A stretch of 37,453 bases of DNA from Agrilactobacillus composti DSM 18527 = JCM 14202. Its GTDB lineage: Bacteria; Bacillota; Bacilli; Lactobacillales; Lactobacillaceae. The translations under genes were made by a program, and so were the position numbers. The stretch covers positions 1-37,453 of the forward strand of contig NZ_AZGA01000088.1 in the NCBI RefSeq assembly GCF_001436375.1, given 5' to 3'. The notes beneath the pieces are model-generated. The model was not told the origin of the DNA and did no database searches. It was given only the letters and a program-made list of their open reading frames with translations. Of the stretch, positions 30,762 through 37,453 are shown piece after piece. Position 1 is the first letter of the stretch. The number at the start of each line of letters is the position of its first letter.

Positions 30762-32049
30762 CACTGAAAGAACACCTTTATCAGACCCCCGGGCGCTACC
30801 GCGGCGGGATATGCTTTGCATTGACTGCAAAAGTTTTTACGCCAGTACGGAAGCTGTTAAACATGGTATGAATCCCCTAGGGGCCAACATTGCCGTATTG
30901 TCCAGAGAAGAGTCACAAGGGGGCTTGATTCTAGCGGCATCACCTTATAGTAAGTCCCATTATCATGTAGGTCTGGGCACCCGCAAATATGAAATTCGGC
31001 CAGATATGAACCTTGAATTCGTGGAACCCCATATGGCGGATTACATCCATAAGAATTTAGAGATCAATCATATTTATCGCCAGTTTACCGACGATATTCA
31101 TTGGTTTCCCTATTCCATCGATGAATCATTTTTAGATGTGTCTGGGTCTCACCGGCTTTTTGGCAGCAATTGGGATATTGCCAGTGCTATTCAACAAAAG
31201 GTTTTGGATCAAACCGGGATTGTGACCACGGTGGGGATGGGGCCCAACATGTTACTGGCTAAGCTTGCCTTAGATAATGCTGCTAAAGAAGCGGCACCTT
31301 GGAAAGCCTATTGGGATTATGATCAAGTTGCTGATACCGTTTGGCAAATTCCTAAACTAGATGCCATGTGGGGAATCGGTAGCCGCTATGCCAAGCGCTT
31401 AAAGGCATTGGGGATTTATTCGGTTTATGACTTAGCTCATGCCGATGTCAATTTATTGAAAAAGCGCTTTGGGGTTATGGGGGAGCAATTGTATTACCAT
31501 GCCTGGGGCATTGACTATGCCAATCTGGAACGGCGTTATCTGGTGCGTTCGGAGAATAAAGGCTATGGCAATAGCCAAGTCTTGATGCGGGATTATGTAA
31601 CCCTTGGAGATTGTTTAACGGTTTTAAAGGAAACTGCCGCCCAAGTCGCTACCCGCTTGCGGCAACATCATGTGCAAACCAGCGTGGTTGGTATCGGGAT
31701 TGGGTATGCCAATGAGGGTAATAAACATTTTTCCGCACAAATGAAGTTGAGTCCTACTAATTTAACCAATGAATTGCAAGCAGCGGTGGCCTATTTGTTT
31801 CAGAAAAAGTGGAACGGCACTCCGATTCGCAATGTGGGTGTCCGCTGCAGCCGTATTTCCAAGCAATTAGGCTTGCAATTAAATTTATTTCAAGATCAGC
31901 AAAAGACTGTCAACCGAGCCAACTTAGATCAAATCATTGATAAGATTCAAGTTAGATTTGGTTATAAGGCCTTGATGCGGGCTAGCAGTTTGACCCAGGG
32001 GGGAACGGCAATTAGCCGCAGTAGCTTGGTGGGCGGCCATCAAGCGTAA
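30754..32049 (+). CDS. umuC: Y-family DNA polymerase (UmuC type)
   Basis: 431 residues. The N-terminal palm has Asp24 (MLCIDCKSFYAS) and the catalytic pair Asp123-Glu124 in YSIDESFLDVS; the fingers segment with IAVLSREESQGGLILAASP is followed by a thumb helix-hairpin-helix region (MWGIGSRYAKRLKALGI) and a little-finger domain from about 250. It performs error-prone synthesis past DNA damage. It is the second gene of a three-gene cassette. RBS lies in the YolD-like gene, overlap 8 bp. The C-terminus (NLFQDQ) has a possible beta-clamp binding motif, QLNLF at about 373-377. Confidence 0.92.
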   Translation: MPNTERTPLSDPRALPRRDMLCIDCKSFYASTEAVKHGMNPLGANIAVLSREESQGGLILAASPYSKSHYHVGLGTRKYEIRPDMNLEFVEPHMADYIHKNLEINHIYRQFTDDIHWFPYSIDESFLDVSGSHRLFGSNWDIASAIQQKVLDQTGIVTTVGMGPNMLLAKLALDNAAKEAAPWKAYWDYDQVADTVWQIPKLDAMWGIGSRYAKRLKALGIYSVYDLAHADVNLLKKRFGVMGEQLYYHAWGIDYANLERRYLVRSENKGYGNSQVLMRDYVTLGDCLTVLKETAAQVATRLRQHHVQTSVVGIGIGYANEGNKHFSAQMKLSPTNLTNELQAAVAYLFQKKWNGTPIRNVGVRCSRISKQLGLQLNLFQDQQKTVNRANLDQIIDKIQVRFGYKALMRASSLTQGGTAISRSSLVGGHQA

Positions 32050-32062
32050 AGGAGCGAATGAT

Positions 32063-32383
32063 ATGACGCAAAACGAATTTAAACAACTACTAGCACGTTT
32101 TGACCACTATTTTCTCGGGCAGCGTAATACGTTATACTGGCTGGTCGTAGTCCGGGATCATTTTGATAATTCCAACAATGTTTTTCTGTATAGCAAAAAA
32201 TTACGCCAACAAGTGGTTATTTCCCATGAGCTGGGTATTCTGCCAGGGGATACCGCCACATATCAGCGTATTTTAACCATGTTGAAAGCGCATACGCAAA
32301 TGCGTATCGAAATTCGGGATACCCACCATTTGATCAATGCGGTACCGCCAATAAATTTTGACCCCTATCATGGTCATGGCTAA
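32063..32383 (+). CDS. Small protein of the umuC cassette, unknown function
   Basis: 106 residues, soluble, no recognised motif; about 35 aromatic and hydrophobic residues in an alternating pattern (LYWLVVVRDHF, NNVFLYSKKLRQQVVIS) suggest a small alpha/beta fold. GGAGCGAATGAT lies before ATG 32063, 13 bp after umuC, so the three genes form an operon. In lactobacilli a third small gene after umuC is a repeated arrangement as far as I know, but no role is established. No clear terminator follows. Confidence 0.65.
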   Translation: MTQNEFKQLLARFDHYFLGQRNTLYWLVVVRDHFDNSNNVFLYSKKLRQQVVISHELGILPGDTATYQRILTMLKAHTQMRIEIRDTHHLINAVPPINFDPYHGHG

Positions 32384-32460
32384 AAAATGACAATTGGCCT
32401 ATACTTATGATAGTGACACACTTAAAATTACTTTGAGATTGTGATATGGGAGTTATAAAC

Positions 32461-33447
32461 ATGAATCAACGTGGGCGGTTTATTTATTGTAGCTTATTGG
32501 GATTATTAACAATTTTAATGGTTTTCTGTTTATCACAGCAACGGGTATGGGCCACGGAACGGGTGCATGATGAATTAGGTATCTTGAGCACCACTGATAT
32601 TAATCACATGCGGGGGGTCAATGCCCATTTACTGACGACGGGTTCAAAGCAACAAGTCTGGGTTTACATATACAAACGCAAACCCAGCCAATTGCATTTT
32701 GAGCCCGGCCTAAGTAATAATAGCCAAAGCAGTGGTTTGAGTCGCTATCGTAAACAAGTATTAAGGGTCAATTTTGAATTGCAGCAGCAATTTAAACAAA
32801 AAGCCGATCAAGGGGTCACCACCGGTATTACCGGCGGTGAGGTCCAGCAAGATAAGATTTATAAGACGGCAGCTGAAATACAGCGGTATATTTCCATATT
32901 ATTTGTTTTTCCCTACAAGGGTCATTATCAAATTGCCTTTGCCCCGGCTGGTACAAATCAGGCCGTTTTAACGGATTTTCAAATGTTTTATACCCAATTA
33001 TTTTTGAGTCGGCATAAAGTATCACCGCATAACATTCAGACTTATTTTAATCGCTATACGGCGATGGTGGGCCGGCAAAAGGGCCAGACCACTTTTGACA
33101 AGGGTTTAAGGTGGCGCCAAGTCGGACTTTGGCTGGGGATTACCGGTGGTATCTGGTTGCTTTATCAACTGGCTAACAGTCTGTGGCACCAGCGTCGTCC
33201 GGATGGCCAAAGTGTGCGCCAATACCGTAGGTTACGCAACTGGCTAGCACTGTTAGGCAACTTGGTATTTTTGGGCGTGCTACTACTTATCTTTAGTATA
33301 TTGTTAGACCGGTTTTATTTAACTATCACCAGTGCCTACCCAAATTTAGCGTTACTGGGGTGTAGCTGTTTGGCGCTGTTGATCAACGGTGTAGTACGGG
33401 CGCACTTTGCCCGCAGCCACAGTCATGAACAGACTCAGGAATTATAA
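32461..33447 (+). CDS. Membrane-anchored extracytoplasmic protein, TPM-domain-like
   Basis: 328 residues. A signal/anchor helix is at about 8-27, ending near VWA-TERVHDE. An outer domain follows (about 28-215) that begins DELGILSTTDI, like the TPM_phosphatase (DUF477) domain, with a WVYIY strand and an ISILFVFPYKG-YQIAF strand. Two or three membrane helices are near 222-242, 262-287 and 292-310, and a charged, histidine-containing tail ends it. TPM proteins are membrane-bound and of uncertain function. Start ATG 32461 is after GGGAG; an ATG at 32446 coincides with that site. Distance to the next gene is 36 bp. Confidence in the fold is moderate. Confidence 0.6.
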   Translation: MNQRGRFIYCSLLGLLTILMVFCLSQQRVWATERVHDELGILSTTDINHMRGVNAHLLTTGSKQQVWVYIYKRKPSQLHFEPGLSNNSQSSGLSRYRKQVLRVNFELQQQFKQKADQGVTTGITGGEVQQDKIYKTAAEIQRYISILFVFPYKGHYQIAFAPAGTNQAVLTDFQMFYTQLFLSRHKVSPHNIQTYFNRYTAMVGRQKGQTTFDKGLRWRQVGLWLGITGGIWLLYQLANSLWHQRRPDGQSVRQYRRLRNWLALLGNLVFLGVLLLIFSILLDRFYLTITSAYPNLALLGCSCLALLINGVVRAHFARSHSHEQTQEL

Positions 33448-33483
33448 AAAAGGTTATAATAGTCCATAAAGGAGTTGATTTTA

Positions 33484-34332
33484 GTGGGTGTTTTAACAGA
33501 TACTTATACGTTAACAAATGGGGTCAAAATCCCCAAAGTTGGTTTTGGGACTTGGCAGATTCCCGATGGCCAAGTGGCTTATAATGCCGTTAGCAATGCC
33601 TTGAAGCTGGGGTATCGCCATATTGATACGGCCCGAGCTTATGGCAATGAGGCCTCAGTTGGCCGAGCTATCCGGGAATCAGATGTGGATCGTAGCGAAG
33701 TTTTTGTCACATCTAAACTGCCAGGGGCCATTAAAACTTTTGATGGGGCTTTAGATGAATTTAATAAAACCATGGCTGCTTTAGATATGGATTATCTGGA
33801 TCTTTACTTGATCCATGCCCCATGGCCTTGGGATGCCATTGGCAGTGAACATGACAAGGGTAACCAGGAAGTTTGGCGGGCTTTTGAGAAGATTTATCAA
33901 AGCGGTCGCGTGAAGGCCATCGGGGTTTCTAATTTTAACGTGCACGATTTGGACAATTTGGCTAAAATTTCAAAAATTGCCCCAATGGTGGACCAAATTC
34001 AATACTACGTTGGCTTTACTGAACCTAAAATCGTCAACCGGGCCCAGGCCCAGGGTGTTTTGATTGAAGCTTATTCACCCCTAGCCACCGGGGATTTATT
34101 GCACAACGCCCAGATTAAAGCGCTGGCTGACAAATACCAAGTCAGTGTGCCCCAATTGGCTTTACGCTTTTGCTTAGAAAATGGCGTTCTGCCTTTGCCT
34201 AAAGCTACCGGTGAAGCCCATATTAAAGCCAATACCCAATTAGACTTTACCATCAGTCCTGAGGATATGACCACTTTAAACCAACTGCCAGATACAGCAC
34301 CGGAACATTTCCATAATCCAACCCAAGGCTAA
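33484..34332 (+). CDS. Aldo/keto reductase
   Basis: 282 residues with the full family motifs: IDTARAYGNEASVGRAI (catalytic Asp and Tyr, about 47-63), TSKL (Lys, about 80), LIHAPWPWD (His, about 110), and KAIGVSNF (about 143-150). It reduces aldehydes or ketones, or 2,5-diketo-D-gluconate-like sugars, with NADPH (the family's usual cofactor). Start is GTG 33484, 9 bases after AAAGGAG; a TTG at 33475 would touch that site. The protein starts with VGVLTDTYTLTNGVKIPKVGFGTW, usual for the class. It is monocistronic, with a terminator at 34394. No link to the neighbours is visible. Confidence 0.92.
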   Translation: MGVLTDTYTLTNGVKIPKVGFGTWQIPDGQVAYNAVSNALKLGYRHIDTARAYGNEASVGRAIRESDVDRSEVFVTSKLPGAIKTFDGALDEFNKTMAALDMDYLDLYLIHAPWPWDAIGSEHDKGNQEVWRAFEKIYQSGRVKAIGVSNFNVHDLDNLAKISKIAPMVDQIQYYVGFTEPKIVNRAQAQGVLIEAYSPLATGDLLHNAQIKALADKYQVSVPQLALRFCLENGVLPLPKATGEAHIKANTQLDFTISPEDMTTLNQLPDTAPEHFHNPTQG

Positions 34333-34393
34333 CCTACAAGTCCGTCAATAAAAACGGATCAAGACAAAGGGTGCGGCCTAGCAAATTAAAGCG

Positions 34394-34427
34394 CTGAGTT
34401 TTCATCTTTTGGAAACTCAGTTTTTTT
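34394..34427 (+). terminator. Terminator of the aldo/keto reductase
   Basis: CTGAGTTT (34394-34401) pairs with AAACTCAG (34413-34420), followed by seven T (34421-34427). Confidence 0.85.
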
Positions 34428-34508
34428 GTTTGGTCAACTGAGCTTGAATCTAGAATTCACTAGGGGATACAAGGTTATGCATCGTTGTGCACTCTTAGCT
34501 TGATATAC

Positions 34509-35120
34509 TCACGGTTCAGCTTTTGGTTTGAATAATTCGTAGGGGGCTACATAGCGGCTTCTTGTGATCAATTGGGCCACGACGGCTGCAGGTTCTGGGT
34601 TCTTCTTGTGCAGCCAGTGGAGAACAATTGTCAGAATGGTGCTGAAAAATATTGGCATGGCGTAGTCGGCGGGGATGCCTTCGAAAAAGGCTTTATTTTC
34701 CATATTTTCTTCGAGATTTGCAAACAACGTCTCACTCAAGGATAATTGAAAGATTTCGATGAATTGACGACTGTTATCCTGTTCAGTCAACGCTTTGAAT
34801 AGTGGGAAGTTATCTTCAATTCCCTTGACTAAGGCTAGAAAAACCGGATAGGCCGTATTGAAATCCGGAGAGATTGCAGTGGCATTAATGGCGGATTTTA
34901 AATCACGTTTTTGGGTTTGGTCGACATGTTTTAACAGGCGGTTTTCTAAATCTTGGATAAATGCCGAGAAATCAGTATAGTACAGATAAAATGTGGAGCG
35001 GCTCACACCTGCCGTTTTGATAATCTCAGTAATTGATACTTGATGCATCGGCATCCGGTTCAAAAGTACCGCAAGTGCTTCAAACATTTTAAGTTGCGCC
35101 GGCGTCCCCGTTAAATTCAT
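34509..35120 (-). CDS. TetR/AcrR-family regulator
   Basis: 203 residues. The N-terminal DNA-binding domain (about 1-55) contains ITEIIKTAGVSRSTFYLYYTD, a clear TetR helix-turn-helix. The C-terminal part is all-helical and of the TetR_C type that binds ligand. It is divergent from the amidohydrolase at 35224, whose expression it most likely controls. ATG 35120 has TTAGGAG nearby; the TTG directly before it would shift the site. The ligand is unknown, perhaps an aromatic or amine substrate of the partner enzyme. No obvious terminator for this gene is seen. Confidence 0.88.
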   Translation of the reverse strand: MNLTGTPAQLKMFEALAVLLNRMPMHQVSITEIIKTAGVSRSTFYLYYTDFSAFIQDLENRLLKHVDQTQKRDLKSAINATAISPDFNTAYPVFLALVKGIEDNFPLFKALTEQDNSRQFIEIFQLSLSETLFANLEENMENKAFFEGIPADYAMPIFFSTILTIVLHWLHKKNPEPAAVVAQLITRSRYVAPYELFKPKAEP

Positions 35121-35223
35121 CAAATCAGCTCCTAACTGAACAATTTTTGCTTTTTTGTAGATTACTTATTTAATTTAAAGGTTCTAAAATAGAGTTATTC
35201 AATAAAAGAAGAGGCGTTTATCT
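35121..35223. promoter_or_regulatory. Divergent promoter region tetR / amidohydrolase
   Basis: TTACTT (35162-35167), 17 bases, TAAAAT (35185-35190) is a possible plus-strand promoter. AAGAAGAGG precedes ATG 35224. I see no strong palindrome that would mark the TetR operator. Confidence 0.4.
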
Positions 35224-36162
35224 ATGACGATTCAAAATAAAATCGATTTACACACTCACTATCTACCAAAGGGCTATGTGGCCGCTTTGAAGAAACACAT
35301 TGCCGGGGATCCCGATGGCTGGCCAACCCCGGAATGGCAAGTGGACACCACTTTGAATTTTATGAAACAAAACGGTATTGATTATTCAATTTTATCACTC
35401 TCGTCACCCCATATAAATTTTAATGATAAGGATGAAACCCTTCGTTTGGCGGAAGAAAGCAACCAACTCGGCAGTGAACTGACAACAAAGTACTCCAAAC
35501 AGCTGGGTTATTTTGCAACGTTGCCTTTTCCTTATGAGGCCGAATCTGTGGCTGCTGTCAACCGGGCCTTTGATCAACACCAGGCACTCGGTGTCACCGT
35601 TCCCACCAATAGCCGGGGTACCTACTTTGGCTCGCCGACATTGGATAAAGTCTATCAAACATTAAATGACCGCCACGCGATTGTCACGCTGCATCCCAAT
35701 GAACCAAGTGCACTGCCGGGAAATGTCGCCCCTGGCCTGCCGACCCCACTTCTAGGGTTCTTCATGGATACTACTATGACATTTATGAATCTGTTACATT
35801 ATCACTTTTTTGAGCGTTTTCCGGATATTAAATTGATTGTTCCCCATGCCGGGGCATTTCTGGCAATCCTGACTGATCGAGTTGCCGAATACGTTCAAAG
35901 TAAGTATGATACTGATATCTATAAAGTCATGAAGCAGGTTTATTTCGATACTGCCGGCGCCGTATTACCTCGACAATTACCGGCTTTATTGACGTTGGCA
36001 GATGAAAGCCATATCCTTTATGGCAGTGATATTCCGTATACACCTTTAAAACGGGCAGCCAAGTTGAACCAAGCATTGGCGGAAACTGACTTATTAACCG
36101 CTGCACAGAAACAGGCCATTTTCCATGATAACGCAGCTGAGCTATTGGCATCTGTGCATTAG
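35224..36162 (+). CDS. Amidohydrolase-2 family (ACMSD/resorcylate-decarboxylase-like)
   Basis: 312 residues of a metal-dependent TIM barrel. The N-terminal metal motif is IDLHTHYLP (His10 and His12 region), followed by TLHPNE, IVPHAGAF and a YGSDIPY near the C-terminus that provides the Asp. This set is that of the amidohydrolase-2 group, which includes aminocarboxymuconate-semialdehyde decarboxylase, gamma-resorcylate decarboxylase and hydrolases; the substrate cannot be chosen by eye. Divergent from a TetR gene, so it is probably induced by its substrate or product. Followed by a terminator region. It is monocistronic; the neighbour on the right is an IscB element. Confidence 0.85.
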   Translation: MTIQNKIDLHTHYLPKGYVAALKKHIAGDPDGWPTPEWQVDTTLNFMKQNGIDYSILSLSSPHINFNDKDETLRLAEESNQLGSELTTKYSKQLGYFATLPFPYEAESVAAVNRAFDQHQALGVTVPTNSRGTYFGSPTLDKVYQTLNDRHAIVTLHPNEPSALPGNVAPGLPTPLLGFFMDTTMTFMNLLHYHFFERFPDIKLIVPHAGAFLAILTDRVAEYVQSKYDTDIYKVMKQVYFDTAGAVLPRQLPALLTLADESHILYGSDIPYTPLKRAAKLNQALAETDLLTAAQKQAIFHDNAAELLASVH

Positions 36163-36184
36163 TCCTTTTGTGGGCAAGTTTGGT

Positions 36185-36223
36185 CTAAAAAAAGTGCCGG
36201 TAGATAATTACCTACCAACACTT
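36185..36223 (-). terminator. Minus-strand terminator downstream of the iscB gene
   Basis: AAGTG-CC-GGTAG pairs with CTACC-AA-CACTT (36192-36223); read on the minus strand the stem is followed by a run of seven T at 36191-36185. Confidence 0.7.
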
Positions 36224-36237
36224 AAACGAACTAACAT

Positions 36238-36283
36238 AAGTGATAGACATTAATCCCATGGGGTTGATGTTTATCACTTTTTT
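36238..36283 (+). terminator. Plus-strand terminator after the amidohydrolase
   Basis: AAGTGATA (36238-36245) pairs with TATCACTT (36272-36279), inner ACAT/ATGT and AATCCC/GGGTT stems extend it, and T residues follow. Confidence 0.8.
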
Positions 36284-36310
36284 GGTTTTATTAAAGGAGA
36301 GGGATAGCCT

Positions 36311-36329
36311 TAACTTTCGCAGAAAGTTA
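36311..36329. repeat. Tight hairpin just beyond iscB stop, possible element end
   Basis: TAACTTTC (36311-36318) and GAAAGTTA (36322-36329) are perfect 8-bp arms with a 3-base loop, two bases from the IscB stop codon. No T run follows on either strand. Subterminal hairpins with tiny loops mark the ends of IS200/IS605-type elements, which often carry IscB. This role is inferred. Confidence 0.4.
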
Positions 36330-36331
36330 GA

Positions 36332-37453
36332 TCACGCCATTTGATGAGTCTTAACTTCTATCTCAGTAACGTTCCAATTATTTTGATGCCGGATCACCTT
36401 AAGTATGCTTAGATTGATGTGTTTGTATTTGGAACTTATGGCCAAGTAATAACCATCACCTGCTTTTACAAAACACTTTATTTTGCCACTGAACCCGCTG
36501 ACATTACCCTTTTGGCCGTCAGGTAATTGCACATAGTCATTAAGATAAAAACCTTTTGAAAATTTCTTATTTTTAGCATTACGTTTACTCATAATATTAG
36601 GTATTTTACGGCCTTTACGGGCTGTGGCTTCATGCAGGGAGCACTTCTTTTTGCGGAATTGGTGGAACATCACCACAGCTGTGGGCCGTTGTGCGATTTT
36701 TTGGATGCCGCTGATAGTTACAGCGTCATTGTAGTGTGCTTTTGGTAAGTCTAACTTGGCCCGGTCTAAAGTCGTCTGAGCTCCATATTGAAACTTTGCT
36801 TCTGGAAAAGCCTTGAACAACCGGCGGCGCAGGATGTTCATAAAAGTAGCGCCCTTTAGAGAACGGTAACTTTGAAATTTCTTAGCCAGCAGGGCATAGA
36901 GCTTGCCACCAGGCTGATGATTGGCCTGGGTATGACAAGTAGCACACACCGTGAGCAGATTGCTCACCTGATTCGTGCCGCCATTGGACCGGTAAATGAT
37001 GTGATGGATCTTTAGCTCTGGGTCTTTGGTTTTGCCATGGCAGATCTGGCAGGTATAGTTATCCCGGTCTAAGACATATTGCTTTGTGGTCTCATAACCA
37101 TATTTGTCCCCCTGTTGATAGCCTAAACCAGTAATATCTGGCTGTTTCATCTTAGCCATGTCGAACTTGCCTACTTCAATATGCAGTTCTGCTTTAGGCA
37201 TTACCGCTTGAATACGCTGAATCCAGTTGATGTTGTGGTGTATTTTACTGGCAATCGATGGCGGCAGCCAGCCCGACGGCTTGGTCCGGTTCAGAAAACA
37301 GGGCGAGCGGTATCTGGTGTTACGATTGCGACGACCACGCCGATAACTTCGCCGGGTATCCAGTAACTTTTTCACATCTTGGCGCAGGCTGAATAGGACT
37401 TTATCCTGAGAAGTGACAGCCAGACCGATATGATGCTGTCCAGAATCTACACC
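36332..37453 (-). CDS. iscB: IscB-type RNA-guided HNH/RuvC nuclease, N-terminus beyond window
   Basis: The frame is open to the right edge (373 visible residues), so the N-terminal PLMP domain, the start and the upstream guide (omega) RNA are outside. Visible in order: RuvC-I (GVDSGQHHIGLAVTS; catalytic Asp at 37445-37447), an arginine-rich bridge helix (RRSYRRGRRNRNTRYR) and the conserved GWLPPSI; RuvC-II (ELHIEVGKFD); an inserted HNH domain (CQICHGK, KIHHIIYRSNGG, CATCHTQ zinc ligands); RuvC-III (HYNDAVTI); and a basic beta-rich C-terminal domain (GFYLNDYVQLPDG, KGNVSGFSGKIKCF). IscB is the evolutionary forerunner of Cas9 and is carried by IS200/605-like transposons. All visible catalytic residues are present, so the nuclease may be active. 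Annotated databases often call such lactobacillus proteins RRXRR/HNH proteins. Confidence 0.88.
   Translation of the reverse strand, partial: GVDSGQHHIGLAVTSQDKVLFSLRQDVKKLLDTRRSYRRGRRNRNTRYRSPCFLNRTKPSGWLPPSIASKIHHNINWIQRIQAVMPKAELHIEVGKFDMAKMKQPDITGLGYQQGDKYGYETTKQYVLDRDNYTCQICHGKTKDPELKIHHIIYRSNGGTNQVSNLLTVCATCHTQANHQPGGKLYALLAKKFQSYRSLKGATFMNILRRRLFKAFPEAKFQYGAQTTLDRAKLDLPKAHYNDAVTISGIQKIAQRPTAVVMFHQFRKKKCSLHEATARKGRKIPNIMSKRNAKNKKFSKGFYLNDYVQLPDGQKGNVSGFSGKIKCFVKAGDGYYLAISSKYKHINLSILKVIRHQNNWNVTEIEVKTHQMA

Overview
The window reads as chromosomal DNA of a low-to-moderate GC Gram-positive bacterium, most likely a member of the Lactobacillaceae. The signs are strong AGGAGG-type ribosome binding sites, TTG/GTG starts, CcpA-type cre sites, a CcpN/PDRP/PPDK module, a YtrA-type GntR/ABC cassette, an UmuC cassette with a YolD-like partner, and proteins with typical lactobacillus features. 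I could not fix the species. Mobile elements sit at both edges: the 3' end of a group II intron (1-560) on the left and the larger part of an IscB-type RNA-guided nuclease gene (36332 to the right edge) on the right.

Left third (572-10512) is a nitrogen and pyrimidine region. The two subunits of NAD-dependent dihydropyrimidine dehydrogenase (preT-preA, minus strand) are divergent from an ECF vitamin transporter S component and a pyridoxal/HMP kinase-like gene. Then comes a four-gene minus-strand operon (MFS carrier, nitrilase-family hydrolase, amidase, YoaK-like membrane protein) divergent from a PucR-family regulator. Together this looks like uptake and reductive degradation of pyrimidines or related ureides, but no dihydropyrimidinase is present. 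Between the two blocks (about 4943-5122) is an intergenic stretch with a promoter, five consecutive hairpins and a terminator: a candidate small RNA.

Middle (10640-22110): an autoregulated GntR/YtrA-ABC transporter operon; two tandem paralogous genes of unknown function whose promoters share an exactly spaced multi-element architecture; a GNAT acetyltransferase; a Bcr/CflA-type drug exporter preceded by a possible leader peptide and a hairpin that covers the Shine-Dalgarno sequence; a secreted matrixin-type metalloprotease; and ccpN-PDRP divergent from pyruvate phosphate dikinase, a gluconeogenesis control module.

Right third: a pectin/galacturonide catabolism locus (22210-29060) with two GH105 unsaturated uronyl hydrolases, a GPH-family sugar carrier, a small unknown protein, a sugar isomerase/epimerase-like TIM barrel and a GH28 enzyme. 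All the enzymes lack signal peptides, which suggests import of oligogalacturonides followed by cytoplasmic degradation. Three cre-like sites and a second shared palindrome mark its promoters. Next come a TauE/SafE exporter, a three-gene translesion-polymerase cassette (YolD-like, UmuC, small protein), a membrane-anchored extracytoplasmic protein, an aldo/keto reductase, and a TetR regulator divergent from an amidohydrolase/decarboxylase.

All assignments come from reading motifs, reading frames and repeats by eye; no database search or folding program was used.
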